Made by a program: the position numbers and the translations under genes. DNA of 64,000 nt from Monosporascus cannonballus (taxonomy: Eukaryota; Ascomycota; Sordariomycetes; Xylariales), in the NCBI GenBank assembly GCA_004154925.1, contig QJNS01000078.1:169327-233326 (forward strand). The letters run 5' to 3'. Shown in pieces: positions 1 through 12,889 of this stretch. Under the pieces are notes generated by a model. That model made no database searches, was not told where the DNA came from, and worked only from the letters and a program-made list of their open reading frames with translations. The first letter of the stretch is position 1; every line of letters begins with the position of its first letter.

Positions 1-17
1 CCCCCCCCCCCCCCCCC
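1..17. repeat. Homopolymer C tract at window start
   Basis: A run of 17 C opens the window. It is not a telomere repeat and no similar tract occurs elsewhere here. It could be a true homopolymer in the upstream region of the first gene or an assembly edge artefact. Confidence 0.6.
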
Positions 18-79
18 TGTCGTCCGATGAGATCCCGATCCTACCGCGAAAACGTTCAAAGCCAGCCTGCGCGAGGAGT

Positions 80-185
80 GCGCTCTCTCTCTCACAAATA
101 TCTCTCTGTTGGCCTTCATCACACCGGCGCTTGGGCATTTTCAAATCCGATTCAATCGTTTCTAACTTCCACCTCGTTACTCATA
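80..185 (+). promoter_or_regulatory. Pyrimidine-rich leader upstream of the first gene
   Basis: A CT repeat (near 82-107) and further pyrimidine-rich sequence lead to the ATG at 186, which is preceded by CATA. CT-rich leaders are common at transcription starts of filamentous fungi. No clear TATA box is seen. The assignment rests on position and composition only. Confidence 0.3.
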
Positions 186-666
186 ATGGACTGCCTGCCT
201 CCTATCTTCTGCATCCAGTGCGGAACCCACGACAACCCCTGCCGGTGCAAGGTCGTCGGCCCCACCCTCGGCTTCTTCGTCACGGTCGGCATGGCGGTTA
301 GTACTATTTCTTTTTCAGTTACCTTCGCCTTGTCTTTACCTACACTACATAGATAGGCCGCGGTAGCTTCTACTAAGTTGCGGAGAGGGAGACGAACACA
401 ATGAAAGGGGGAAAAAAAAAGAGGCGGGGGGAGGGGAATAATAAGCTAACGCCGCATAAATAGATCGTCTGCTGGCCCGCCTCGCTGCTCTGTTGCTGCT
501 GCATGACGGAGACGGGAAAGGAGTAAGTCTTGTTGTTTTCCCGCTTCCTGCTCGTCTGGAGACGTTTGTGTGTATACATGCTGTGCGCTGATCGTGGTCC
601 TTCTCTAGTGTCTTGGGATACCCCGTCAAGGCGGGCAACGCTGTCTCTGACGCATTTCCCATATGA
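186..666 (+). CDS. Small cysteine-rich membrane-type protein, three exons
   Basis: Exons 186-296, 464-522 and 609-666 give a 75-residue protein ending at TGA. Intron 1 (167 bp) starts GTTAGT, has a CTAAC branch-like site and ends ATAG; intron 2 (86 bp) starts GTAAGT and ends CTCTAG. The protein begins MDCLPPIFCIQCG, continues with CKVVGPTLGFFVTV, then VCWPASLLCCCC, and ends VLGYPVKAGNAVSDAFPI. The frame is kept across both junctions and the pieces read as one coherent protein: an N-terminal Cys cluster, a hydrophobic segment, a run of four Cys, then a polar tail. I recall similar short uncharacterised proteins being widespread in Pezizomycotina; this is memory, not a search. Role unknown; palmitoylation or membrane anchoring through the Cys run is inference. 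Single-frame ORFs here (27-356 and the antisense ones) are artefacts of this spliced gene. Confidence 0.75.
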
Positions 667-1398
667 GTCTTCCGGGGACGGCTGGTAAACGGGCGCAAAG
701 GAACAGGGGAGAGCGGGGAGGTAAATGATTTGCGGAGCTCCGGAGGGGCATACGCTCGGGCGTTGGGGGACGTGGTTGATGGCTTTCGGAGATGCTATGC
801 CGCGTAGGAATGAGGTTTCGAGTTCTTGACGAAGGACGGGTCGATTCACTCCTGGATTGTTTTTATTCGCTTTATACCAACTCACGTTAGAATGGAATTG
901 ATGCACCTACATTTTATGACGTTTTGAGATATTCCCCCACCAAGGCTACCGGACCATCTCGGAAGGGTGAACGTGCTGTATTTTGGTGCTTGTCCATCTT
1001 CACATGAGGAAGCCCTCTGGAATCGACCTAGAAACGTAGCACTCACGACGCAGGATACCCTTCTAAGGTCTCTGCTGCACTGGGTAGGCATTCCGGCCTT
1101 CCTAATAAGGCTTTCTTTCAGCCTCCCTGGATGTCAATGGCACTAACCAACACTAACTCCAAATCCGCTGTTATCCACCATACTCACTCGTAGATACCTC
1201 GAACGACTCCCGACGGGAAGCTGTGACGCATTCCCAAGCAGAGTAAACTTAAGCTACCAATCACCACTTAGGGTGTAATATACACAACGTAAGTTGGTCG
1301 TGCGCAAGACGACAAACCTGAAAGCACTGCACCGCTACGTCGGTTGACCCCGACCCTTTTCTTATGGCCCCCCAGAAGTATTCACCAGATTTGCAACT
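667..1398. other. GC-normal intergenic DNA, no gene seen
   Basis: This contains the presumed 3' untranslated part of the 186-666 gene and unassigned sequence. Antisense open frames (345-698, 373-906, 882-1091) overlap the gene or lack coding character. No repeat or RNA gene was recognised. Confidence 0.5.
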
Positions 1399-2271
1399 AT
1401 GCCTCCCTATTATCCAGCCCTGGAGCAAAATACGTCCGAAGAGACATCCAAGAAATTAAAGCTAAGCCATACGATCCCGACAAGCACAGCACGGGCCGAT
1501 CAACAGCATCAATGACAACACTGTGCCTAGGACATTCCCGCCTAGAAGATATGGGGGAGCCGGGGACCTCAGCGAAGGCCAGAAGCAAGCACTGGCGGAC
1601 ACCGGAGTGGCGTGTGCCGAGAAGCTCAAGGGATGCATCGTAGGCGCTGAGCTGTCAGAGGAGGTCGTGTAGGCTGTTTTCGGCAGTGGGAGGGATACCT
1701 CGTACGGCAAGCCGATCGCCCGGCCCTACCGAGGCGCGCTAGAGACAGCACCAGAATAGCCGCCGGGGAATTCTTGGTTAATATACCGATCAGGAAGGGC
1801 GTGCAGCAGGTGACATTATGTCCAACTTTTGCCTTGGATCAGGACTTAAGAATTCAGTCGCTAACCTACCGCGTATAGGATGAATGCCGTATGAAAGGGT
1901 GAGCTAGCCTTTCCGGTAGCACATTTGCGCGGCCCAGCTCGAGCAACCGGCTGGCCCTTAGACTGATGCTGGTGGTGCCACCGCCAACATGGCGTATATC
2001 AGACTGGAGGGTGAGTATCGAGCTTCAGCTGAAGGCCGTGAATCGTGCCTCGGTTACGACAAAGGCCAGTAAGACGCGCCTAATGCCATGAAACTGCGCG
2101 GTGGCGGTCTACACTGCACGCTACCGGCTGCCCACATGGAGCCGGAACGGCTATTCAGCGGGTGCTGAGGACGAGGATGGGGACAAGCGCGAGCATTCTG
2201 TGTTGTTTAAGCCCATTGTTCCCTGCGCGGGGGGTCTCGAGGAGGCAAAGCGCCTTTTGGACTCCCTGTAG
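1399..2271 (+). pseudogene. Degraded member of the gene family also present at 59369-60189
   Basis: Fragments in several forward frames line up in order with the minus-strand gene at 59369-60189. From ATG 1399 (MPPYYPALEQNTSEE) the frame breaks near 1510 and resumes with NTVPRTFPPRRYGG and GDLSEGQKQALAD, matching SDLTPEQKLALRD in the other copy. Further on, TDAGGATANMAY matches TDAQGRIANKAY, LQLKAV matches ELM-x-KAV, and VAVYTARYRLPTWSRNGY matches VAVYIARHRLLAWSKTGY; the last frame ends LLDSL-TAG at 2271. At least three in-frame stops (TAG after EELSEEVV-type text, TAG where the partner has Trp, TGA before NCAVAVY) and two or more frameshifts show it is dead. Base composition is normal, so decay is not the heavy RIP seen next door. 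Function is unknown; no domain was recognised. Confidence 0.6.
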
Positions 2272-4163
2272 GCATACGTTCAGAACCGTCCGCCTGCAAC
2301 ATTGCGCCCATGAGGCGAGAGGACTTGGGCACTTTGATTAAAAGTTCAAACCAGAACAGAAGTCAGAGGAAATGTAACGAGAAAAAAAAATCAGCAACTT
2401 ACTAACTATTTCCTAACTTACACTTTTATCGTTAAGAAAATTTAAAAGTTGTTTATTAAAATATGCTTATATATAAACAAAGGCAGTTATAATATATTTC
2501 ATAAATTATAATAACGTATTAATCTTATATTTATTAAAATATATATGAAATTTAATTCCAAAGTCAATATACAAGATATACCTAGGTTCAAGTCTTATAT
2601 TCCAGGCTAGGCCAAATATACAGAAAATTATTATATGATATAATTTACATAATCGATAATATGCCTAGTGTTTTCGAATACAATAGCTAATTAATAGTAT
2701 TTACGATTAAAATAGATTATACTTTAGTCTCGTAAAGGCTTCTTTAAAGGGTTTTGTAAGACTTAGAAATTAAAATAATAATTTATTATTTTATCCAATT
2801 TTGTTTATACAATCTGTTATAGTCTAATACTCGAAGGCCTAGCAAAACGGTCGAGATAAAAAGTTAAATATTTCCGACCTTGACAAAAGGTTACGTAATA
2901 TGAGTTGGTCGAATATAGTTAATTTGATTATGATTGATAGATAGTCGAATAGAAATTATTCAATTATTAATATAATTTATTATATTAATATATTAGTTAT
3001 ATTTTATATAAATTAGATAACATTAAGTTATAATTATATTATAATAATATAATTATCTTTATTGTGATTAAATATAATTAATTTAACAGAAATAAAAAAA
3101 TTACATATTTTAAATTAATATTTAATTATATAGCCGTTGGATTTTAGTATCTTACTAAGGTATATATTAATTAGATATTTGGGATTTCTTTTTTGTTTTA
3201 GTATTTGACTAATAGGAAAAGTAGCATTTTTTTTCACACTGATATCCTGTATCGGATATATGATTTTTCGAAATGCGCTAAGATTCGTATTTAAATTTAA
3301 TTTTTTTGAGATTTGATTTTTCTTAATTTTATTTTGGTATATATATCAAATTTCGTATTATTGCGTATTAGTATTACTTACTTTATTAATATTTTTTTCG
3401 TATTTTATTTGTTTTTTTCTTTATTTAATCACTCGTTTTTACACTCTTTCTAATATTATATATTAGTTATTGTCGTTTTTATTGATTTTATCGGTTTTAT
3501 CGTTTTAATCGCCGTTATTGTTATTATCGTCCGAGGTTTATCCTAATCGTCGATACGATATTATTCGTTATATAAGTTACGTATGTTATTGTTAACGTTT
3601 TTTTAGTTAATTTGTTTATAGCTTTTTATTTTTAATAATAATGTATTACGAGTTGTAAAATTTAAGGTTTTAATTATATTAAAAGGCCTTTATTTTATAG
3701 TTTTCACAGTTTTTGATATTTTTTTAATATTTGTTTATACTTGTTAAAAGATTTTTCTACTTATTTTGCGTTTTGTTTTCGTAAGTTAAATAAGAAAAGT
3801 CGTAAAAATGTAAGTTTTTAATATTAGTTTTTTAATTAGTTTTACGAAAATTATCTTTATTAATCTTATTATAATATTTTCTTCATTATGTTTAAAAGGT
3901 TTTTTTATTAATTCTTTATATTATTTTAAGTATTTATAAATATTTTATCGTTTTATTTAGGCTATATAAAAAGTACTTTTATTAGTTATTATATTAAAAA
4001 TGTTTTTTTAAAAAAAACAAATACAATTCGATACGTATTTGTTATTTACGTTAAACGTTTTTCTAGTTTTTAATAATAAAATTTGTTGATTTAATAGTTG
4101 GATTACGCGTTTTATTATTATTAATAGCATTCGATTAGATTTCGATATAATTATATTGTATAA
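2272..4163. other. AT-rich DNA on the left of E1, origin unidentified
   Basis: Composition drops sharply near 2340. The stretch together with 23026-23682 is the sequence into which E1 inserted. No intact frame remains. Read on the minus strand, about 3490-3560 encodes a run rich in Asp/Asn, which would be an acidic low-complexity segment before G-to-A changes. A few patches (2580-2620, 2820-2860) are less degraded. Probably an old RIPped repeat, but no family was recognised. Confidence 0.45.
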
Positions 4164-4167
4164 TTAT
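4164..4167. repeat. Target-site duplication TTAT, left of E1
   Basis: TTAT directly precedes the 5' LTR and recurs at 23022-23025 directly after the 3' LTR. The duplication supports E1 being one insertion. Confidence 0.65.
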
Positions 4168-4442
4168 TGAAGTGGGGCGTGGTGTTACACTCATGATCAG
4201 GCTCGGCTAATTAGAAAGCTCGAGTTTCGCATATATATTAAGAAGTTCTTTTTCGTCATGGGTTCAACCCCCAGGCATTATCAGCCACTATTACCACTTA
4301 GCATGTTTTCTATTACTTTAAAGGTTCAATACCAGCAATACAATCGGATTAAGTTCTTTATTTCGATAGTCCCATTCCGTACTGTGATATAAAATAGTTA
4401 TCTGTACTGATCAAAACTAATTTTTTCCCCGACCCCATTTTA
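4168..4442 (+). repeat. E1 5' LTR (275 bp)
   Basis: Aligns end to end with 22745-23021 apart from one 2-bp gap. I place the start at TGAAG rather than at the internal TGTTACAC 18 bp later because the upstream 18 bp are shared by both LTRs and by the E3 LTRs. Confidence 0.85.
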
Positions 4443-7400
4443 TTTGGCTGTCAAAAAAAGAATACTGGCTTTAGTTAACTGCCGAGGCAACTTTTAATAC
4501 TTACGATTAATATTCGAAAGGGGATAAGGTTTTAATTAGAAATGCGAGTAATTATAGTTACGGTTATGGAAATGCAAAAACGTATATTACGCCTTATAAG
4601 ATAACGACATTATGAATAACCGATAACGACGAAGCGACTTCAGAATACCATTAATTAAAAGGGATATTTTGGAATTAAGCGTTTACGGAACTTTATCCGG
4701 AGCCAGGTTTTTAGCAAATCGATTTCGGAAAATTATATGCCTGAAAATGCATAAGTTTGAAAATATAAATTAATTACCTATGTTTTAAACCGACGGCATG
4801 ATTTAAAATATAACGTATTCCTTAGAAATTCTTACTTAACAAAACAGAATTCGGATATTTGAAAATGGGACGATAAGTACAGAATTAATTAAGATTAAAA
4901 ATTAACTAATTATAATTAAATAAGATTAATTATCAAAAATCGATTTATTAGAATTAGGAAACGAGAATACGTTATTAACGATATATTTACGCAGATTTTG
5001 AATTAATTAACGCTGGAATAACGCCGTTATAATTAACGATATAGATTAAATTGCTAACGTAAATAAAAAAAAGAAAGAAGGTTATGAAACTTATAATTTC
5101 GTTTACGAAAAAACAGATTCGAAAAAGGATTAATATTTCCTAATATAATTGGAAAGATAAGACCGAGTTAATAAATAATATATTTTAAAATATTTTCGCC
5201 TTAATAAGTTAATATCCTATATAGACCTTATTTGGAAATATCTTTTGTAATTTGTTAGTATTAATTAATAAAATTATTCCAGCGGTGAAATTAATAGTAA
5301 AGGTATTAATTATGAAATTAAAAACAATTTAATCCGATATTTATTGTTAACGATATATTAATTAGAAAGAACGAGTTTTCTTAGATAATAAAAAGGGCGA
5401 TATTTTTATTACGATTACGAAAAGTTCAGAAAATATGGACGAAAATATTAAGCGCCTTAAATTCCCTTATGTCCACGTATGCGAATAATAACTTTAAATT
5501 ATCAAATTATGTTAACTCCGAATTATATTTTTCCGATTAATAAAATTTATTAGAACTTAGCCGATTTGCTAAAAGTTCGTCGAAATTATTAAAGATCGCG
5601 GCATAATAAACGTTATTACCTGTTCCGGAATTCTCTGTTATCTAAAAAGATTAAAGTCCAGCGTCGAATATTATTAATCGTTACCGATTATTTGAACCTG
5701 AATACGAAAGCGAAGTTAATAACAAATTATCTTTAAGTAATCTTATTGATTTCTTAGAACCGGCCATATAACTAATTAAAGCATAGATATCGGAAATACC
5801 GGAAATTATTATTAAAATACTTAAAAAATAATAAGTTCGATTTATTTAGATTTCATTATAAATTTTTATTAGGTTTATAATATTTATCCTTAAGATTATG
5901 CTTTTGCAATCTCTTAATTAATATGGATACGGATTTCCGGTAAATATCATAAATACGTTTGCTTTTTTTTTGTAATATTGCCGGATGTATCCGTTTCCCC
6001 AAATTTTTGCTTTTTTAGTATTGCGGTTAACGATTAGTTTAAAGAAATCGGTAGGTTATGTCGAAAGTATAAGTGCATAAAGGCGGAAATAATTAATAAG
6101 TTACTTTACTAAATAAATATCTTTTTTATTAAAACTCGATTAAAAATATTAATAAATCAAATTTAACGTAATATATCTAATTAAATTTATAAGTAATATT
6201 TGGAATATGTTATTAAGGTTCGCGATAACGTTAAACAGCTAAGTTTAAAGGCAAAATTACGAATAAAGACGAATATACAGAAAGTTTATTAAAGGGACTT
6301 TTAGTTAATTATTTCGAAAAAGTTCTTAATAACTTATCTATAAAATTCAAAGATTTATATATAACGCTTTATAATATCGTAACGATATTAATTAGAAACT
6401 GGGTTTTTAATAAGATTAAATTAATTAAATATAAAAGGTAAAGGCGATTATTAAATGCGGTTCGCTTCGATTTTAATTAAATAAAGAAAGTACGATAATA
6501 AGACCTTAGGCCTTTTCAATAAAGCAGTTCTAAATTTGAGCTTTTTTTATTAGTAAAACGTAATTAGATATTAAAAATTATCCAAATACGATAAATTTAG
6601 AATTTTGACGCCTTTAAAGAAAAAATAACGAATCGTAAAGTTGTTCGATTATCGTAATATTACGTACCTTTAGGCCAGGAACCGCCTTGAGTATAATATA
6701 ATGGTACCAACTTATCGATTAATATAATAAGTTTTTAGCCGGACGATTTTAGCAGAATAAGATTTTATCGTAAATAAGATAATTATAGAAGTAATTACCG
6801 AGGCTGCGGGAGATAATTTAGCAATTTTGAAAAAGGAATTCATTAATTTTATAGCAAATAAAAATACGTCATATTTACGTATAGGTTATTTTCGAATATA
6901 GAAAAAACCGGTTTAATTTCGTTCGATAACGATTAATATAAGATTTTTTTAGGTTTAAAGCTAATCGATTTAATTTAGATATAATATAATTTCCGATAAC
7001 ATTTTAAAATTAGGCAATCGATAAAAGGATTTTTATTTGAAAAAATTATTTTATAATAGATATATAATTTGCTTAACTTTTTTAATTATTTTATGGATAA
7101 GATAAAATATTATAATTATTACAAGATTTTTGAAAAATTAAAAAAATTTAAACCCAGTATTAATTAAGATTTTACCCGTCCTAGTACCGCGGACGTGCTT
7201 TATCTTACAATATTTCTAAAGCTTAATTAACCGGAGCCCGTTGTTAATTAAAACCGTATTATTAAAATTAATATATTTTGTTTCGTTACAAAAAACGGTA
7301 AGTTATTTTACAAAGAAATACTTTTAGTTAATTCGCTTTGGAACAACTTTATTAAAAGTAAAGGTATTCGGCATTTTAAGAAGATCCGCGCGTTAAAAGT

Positions 7401-7900
7401 CGATATAAATAATTAGCTTTTTGTATTTACCAATATTATATTAATTAAGCGACTTGGTAAAGAAAAAAAAATACCGGCGAATCTATAAAAAAAGTAAGAT
7501 TGATAATAATAAACTTCTATAAGACGGACCTTTCTTTCTAAATGCCGAAATAAAAGTACAAACGGATTATATTTTTAGTTACGATAAATTGATTAATAAG
7601 TAATTAATAAAATATTAATAAATTAAGATTTACGAAAATACGAAAAAAAAGTTCGAAATTATTTAGTTGGAATTAATTAAGGTTTGCTCGGATTTTAATA
7701 AGACTCTTAAGAATTTTATAGCCGTAAGGACCTTAGAAATACTGAATTGTAGGAATAAGGAAACGATTAAAATGACAAACAAAAATCCGCGGTTTTATAC
7801 CCACTAAATTGCGATAAACGCCTAAAATTTTAATTATGGATATTAGATATAAACTGAAAAAATAAAAGGAAGTTAATATTTTATCCGTATAGCAATATAA
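4443..7900 (+). pseudogene. E1 5' internal region, probable gag
   Basis: This lies between the 5' LTR and the protease motif at 7982, where gag is expected in a Ty3/gypsy element. It is heavily RIPped and full of stops, and I could not recognise a capsid or zinc-knuckle motif. Its first 250 bases match the E3 copy (minus strand, about 52345-52100) and its last 100 bases match E3 just right of E4 (about 48795-48900), so it is a genuine part of the family. The gag assignment is by position only. Confidence 0.45.
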
Positions 7901-10900
7901 TTCGACCGAATATATTATTTTGTTATTTCGACTTATTAAAATTAATTTTTAAAAAAAGAAAATTTAATTAATAGTATTATTAATACCGGAGCCAAATCGA
8001 ATGTTATAATTTTATCGTACGTTAAGAAATATGGGCTGATAATAAAACAAATATAGATTTTTTTACAGGATTTAATTTCTAAAAAAAGACCAAGTTTAAA
8101 GGCGTAATCGAGGCTCCGATTTAATTAGCTAATTAATTACTTATTATTCCTTTTTTTGTTATCGACGACAGTCGCGCAACATAATTATTAATATTAGAAC
8201 TTAAATTTATGGCGAAAGCAAAAATAATATTAAATATGGATCTAAAAGTGATAAAGAGAATTCTAAGGTTCGGTCCGACGAAAATCATTATTTTTTTGAT
8301 ACTAGCAGGGCGAGTTAGCTATAATATTTACGCAGATAACTAACTTAAAAAAGGATAACCGGTAAATTTATAGGCTGTTTTACTAACGTAAATAAGCTTA
8401 ATAACGAAAAAACAAATAAACCCGTTATAGGTCTTTATATATTTTCTATTATAAAAACGTCCTTTAATTAGGATTATAAGACGATTTAGAAAATTATAGA
8501 AAATAAATTAAACCTTAGAAATAGGATTTTATGATAATTCGATAACGAAAAGTTAACATATATGCTATATGGAATTTTATAAGAAAAAATATACGATAAT
8601 AATAGGGAAACAAATGATTTAGATTAATATTAGATATAAGCCTAAGTAGAAGGAGGTGGTTTCTGTCGATAATATATTATCCGATAAATCGATATTATTT
8701 AGAAACTAAGATTAAAATATTAAAAAGTTGGAAAAAGTTATATAAACGATTAAGAAATAAAAAGGTATTCCGGATAAATTTAGTATATTATTAACGATAT
8801 TATTTCCCAGGTTTATTTGGATATCTCAAAAGATTCGATTAACTGAAAAAAGAATTAAGGCTTTACTTAATCAGATCGACGACAGGTTCATTTGTATAAA
8901 AAAGCCTTTTTTTAAGGAAATATTATTCTAAAAAAGCTGGTTTAAGATAGAATTAATAAAAATATAGTCGAATTAAAAAGATTATTGTACCTTTTTACGA
9001 AGTCAAAATTATTTCCCATAAAATATAGCAAATTAAGGGCATTATAATACCAGTTAATATAAGGGACAAACTAATTAACATGTTGCAAATACGTATCGAA
9101 AAAAAATGTTCAAATAATTATATATTGCGTACCGGAATACTTAGTTCCTTATAAAAAATGGCGGTTTGCAACTAATTAACTTTATAACGAAGTTGAACGT
9201 TATTATTTTGCGGAATGTATTTATGCCGGAAAACTGCAACAAATTTTCCGCAAATTTTGTTATATACTTTTTGGCATTTTTATGAACTTTTTTTCTGAGT
9301 ATAATCAGATTATTTTAATTTCTATTACTAAAGATATAATAATGTTCGCAATATTAGTAGGATTATTCCGATATATTACTATATTTATAGAGTTTATTAA
9401 TTTTATGGCTTATTTTTATCGCGTAATTGAGAAAGTCTTTTATAATTTAATACCCGAAATTGCGCGGTTATTCGTGGATAACGTTAATATTAAGGAATTA
9501 AGGACGCGATACGATAATATTAAGATTTTTACCGGGATTCGACGGTTCGTCTTCGAACATATTATTAATATAAATCAGATTTTTTTAAAGTATAAATTCG
9601 TCAAAATTACGATTAATATATAAAAGTTCTAATAGTATTGCAAATCTGCGGTTACAATCGGATTTTTCTGCAATACGAATAATTATTAACTTAATATAGC
9701 CAAAATAGTAAAAATTCTGAAAATTCGTTCTTATAAAAACGTATCAAAAGTTAAAACCTTTTTAGAAATTATCGTTTATTATCGGATATTTATTATACAT
9801 TACGTTATTAAGGCGGAATTTTTTATTTGTTTATTCCGTAAAAATAAGCTTTTTATTTAAGACTTTAATTAAAAGCATGTTATAGAAATATTTAAAAAGA
9901 AACTTACGACGGCTTTAACTCTAATTATTAATAATTATAATTCCGGAATAAAAAAAATTATTATAAGGACGAATTCGTATAGACGAGATTGCGAAAAAAC
10001 GTTAAATTAGATAATTAATGGCGTAAAGCATCCGGCGCATTATAAAAATAGTACTTAAAAAAAGCCGAATTAAGTTATAAAATTATTAAATTAAAATATC
10101 GAATTACTTTTAAATTTTAAAGCGATTCCGGAACTATATTTATAGAATTCGGTTTACGTTAAAAATTAACGTTAATGTATTAGTTATAAAGATTAATAAC
10201 TTTATAAGCTTATTACCCGGTATTTTTCTAATTCGTTAAATTACGTAAATTAAGTTTTGCGATTTCGAGACTAAATATGTCGCTAGCAAGAAAAGTACGG
10301 CCGTTAATAAATTATCGAGAAAATTAGCCGAGCTTCTTAACGAATTAAACGATTAATAGGAAAGAGAAATTAATAACTTTATTAATATCCAGCTAAACGT
10401 TATTTGGCTAAATTTTATAATCGAAAAAACCTAAATAAAAAGGGAAAGATTTTTTATTAAGACTTAGTTTAAACGGTCGCAAAAATACATAAGATTTTTA
10501 ACGATATTAAAGCTTTTTGATTAATAAATAAATATAACGATAAGAAAACGAATAATTTTTAAACTCGAAACTTTGGAATACTTTGTCCAGAACGGTATTT
10601 TATAGCGCAAAGTAAAAAAGCAGTATAGCAATCATAAAGTTATTAATAGCAAATAAAAACGCCTGATAATAATTAGATAATATTATAAAAGTTACGGTTA
10701 TAAAAGACGAAATATAATTTATTTACGCATAATTGCTTTATATTATTGGCGCAATATATATGGATATATATGGGAGGTAATCTTTATTTGCGTTCTATGC
10801 CAAAAAGCTGTTAATCGACGTTTCGAAAAAAACTATGATTTTTCAGATCCTTTAAATATCGCAGTTATCTAGGTTATTAACGTTTAATTTATGCCAAACG

Positions 10901-11560
10901 ATAACGAGTATAAAGCGATTATTAAAACTTAATACGAATTATCCGGATATTTCGAAGCTAAAGCTTTACGTATAATTATTTTTACGGTAATTAGAAAGTT
11001 CCTAAACGAATATATTTTTTACTGATATGGAATTCCGGTTAAGATTAAAATCGATAAAGGTTTTAAAAATAAAGAAGAAATTATCGAAACCTGCGAAATA
11101 CTTAAGATTAAGCGAAGAGTTAAAGTTATATACGTTACTTGGCGGCAGAAATTAATCGAAAAAAGGAATATCTCGATCGTTAAAGGATTAATAAAAATAA
11201 CGGATAGTACGGGTAAAAGATAGGTTAAGTTTTTATTTAAGATAATATTTATAAATAATACTATTATAAAAGATTTCGGTTTTAACCTTTATACGTTATT
11301 GTATAACTAGAAAACGTTTTTATCAATCGAAATTGTAATATTAATATAAAGAATTATGGTATAAGATCTTAATATATTAAGGGAAAATTTGATTGTATAG
11401 CGAATTAGGTTGTTAAAATACAAAGTCGATAATATTGCTAAAGTAATTAAGGTAATTATTACGTAATACTGTAAGGTTAATTAATTTGTTAATTAAAAAA
11501 ACAAAAATAAGGATTCCGCCTTGGCAAATTAACAGCTTGGTATTACTTTATAATATATTA
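7901..11560 (+). pseudogene. E1 pol: protease, reverse transcriptase, RNase H, integrase
   Basis: Protease: NTGAKSN at 7982-8002 stands for the family DTGA; Asp to Asn is a GAT-to-AAT RIP change. Reverse transcriptase: the open 113-codon stretch 9282-9623 reads FFSEYNQIILIS...VGLFRYITI...RVIEKVFYNLI and FVDN at 9471-9482, where the catalytic motif should be (Y/F)VDD; it ends in the GIRRFVFEHIININQ block typical of one fungal gypsy lineage. RNase H or connection sequence follows at about 9755-10000 (LFRKNKLFI). Integrase: KGFKNKEEIIETCEILK near 11052 (catalytic D in IDKGF), LIEKRNISIVKGL near 11150 (catalytic E), then FNLYTLLYN near 11285. The enzyme would have copied and integrated the element; at least two catalytic residues and many codons are lost. 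Confidence 0.8.
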
Positions 11561-12076
11561 CAACATATTGATATATTTAAAGGAATAAAGTTAAAGTACC
11601 TGTAAACAAAACTATATATAATTAATAAAATAACTAATTAAGGTATTTATTATTTAAAGAAAATTAATAAGATATTATTACGGGGAATTTCTTGTATTAA
11701 TAAATTAAAGTAATTTATTAAGGATAAAAAAGAATATTAGGAATCGATAAATTTGTAAAGAAATAATTAGATAAAATTATTACTTAATAAATCCGATCGG
11801 TTATACGATATTACGAACAAAACGTTAAACGGCATAAATATCGAACTACCGAAAAATTAGTAATCTAAGACCATAGAATCTGGTAAAACAAATATTGAAA
11901 TTTAAATACCGAATAAACGATTCGAAAATTATGTAAGTATAATAATAGTAGTAAATACGAAATCATTTAATCGGATAAAAGAAAACCATTGTCGCGGTTA
12001 TTTGTAAAGTATTAATATATAAAAAGAAATGTTAATTTATGTTTTTATCGATTCCTTAAAACCGTTAAAATGCTAA

Positions 12077-12081
12077 GATAA
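12077..12081. repeat. Target-site duplication GATAA, left of E2
   Basis: GATAA immediately precedes the E2 5' LTR and recurs at 19391-19395 immediately after the 3' LTR. Confidence 0.9.
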
Positions 12082-12503
12082 TGTTACGGATCCCTAAACG
12101 AACCCGTTCTGGAAGCCTCAAAGCTGCAGAAATGGAAAAGCTCCACACTCTAAGTCACGTGACTTGGAGTGATCTAACTGATTTATTAGATTACATAGAT
12201 CACTGTGATCTGGGTAATCTAACAAATCCAGGAAATCAGTGTCACACCGGTAAGGTAAAAGGAAATATAAGACTTCAAGTTTCCTATGTAAATAGCTACC
12301 TACTTAATTTCGCTCCTTAGTTATTAATCTAAGCTTTTAATTAAAAAAGCAATAATACCGTTATTTAATTAAGGGAAAAATCTTTAAATCTTTTTAACGA
12401 ACAAACCTTTAAATTATTCTTCGCCTTATTATTATCTGCAAATCAAAACCCCATTTCGGATACTATTTATACCTCTAGATGGATATATAACAGATTCGTT
12501 ACA
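12082..12503 (+). repeat. E2 5' LTR (422 bp)
   Basis: Aligns without gaps to 18969-19390. The first about 240 bp are the better-preserved partner (more G and C), while the remaining about 180 bp are the more RIPped partner. The open frame 12081-12320 inside it is not a gene. Confidence 0.93.
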
Positions 12504-12889
12504 TTTTAATAACTTTTTAATTAATAGCCGACAAATGATTTATTGCCTAATTGGAGCATAAGCTCTTTTAAACTTAATACAAACGATAATACAGGACGAT
12601 ATTCAAAAAATAGATAATACACTTAATCCCCGTTATTAGCCAGTAAAAAATCAATAACCAGATTAAACGATTTACCCCTTATCGAAAAAATTCTTTAATT
12701 AATTAATAACATAATATCTTTTACCATTAGATTTTAAAAAGGCCTATCATTTTTATAACCCTAATAACAACCTTTACTTACAAAGAAAATAATTAAGATG
12801 TAAAGGGCTAAAATAAATAAGGATAAAAAAAAATACCCAGCCGGAAATCAAAAAAGAAAAGCACCAAAATATTTAACCGGAAAAAGAAA

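Noticed and set aside
1..17. Poly-C as a chromosome end
   Set aside because: It is not a fungal telomere repeat such as TTAGGG and is followed directly by promoter-like sequence.
373..906. 177-codon minus-strand open frame, the longest in the window
   Set aside because: It is antisense to introns and exons 2-3 of the 186-666 gene and has simple-sequence Ser/Phe/Pro runs.
2583..2593. GGTTCAAGTCT resembling a tRNA B box
   Set aside because: No A box at suitable distance and no cloverleaf can be drawn.
4186..4205. TGTTACACTCATGATC as the start of the E1 LTR
   Set aside because: The 18 bp upstream (TGAAGTGGGGCGTGG...) are also shared by both E1 LTRs and by E3, and the TTAT duplication fits only the earlier start.
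12081..12320. 79-codon open frame that looks like a gene
   Set aside because: It lies in the E2 5' LTR and has no coding partner; the RIPped 3' LTR breaks it.
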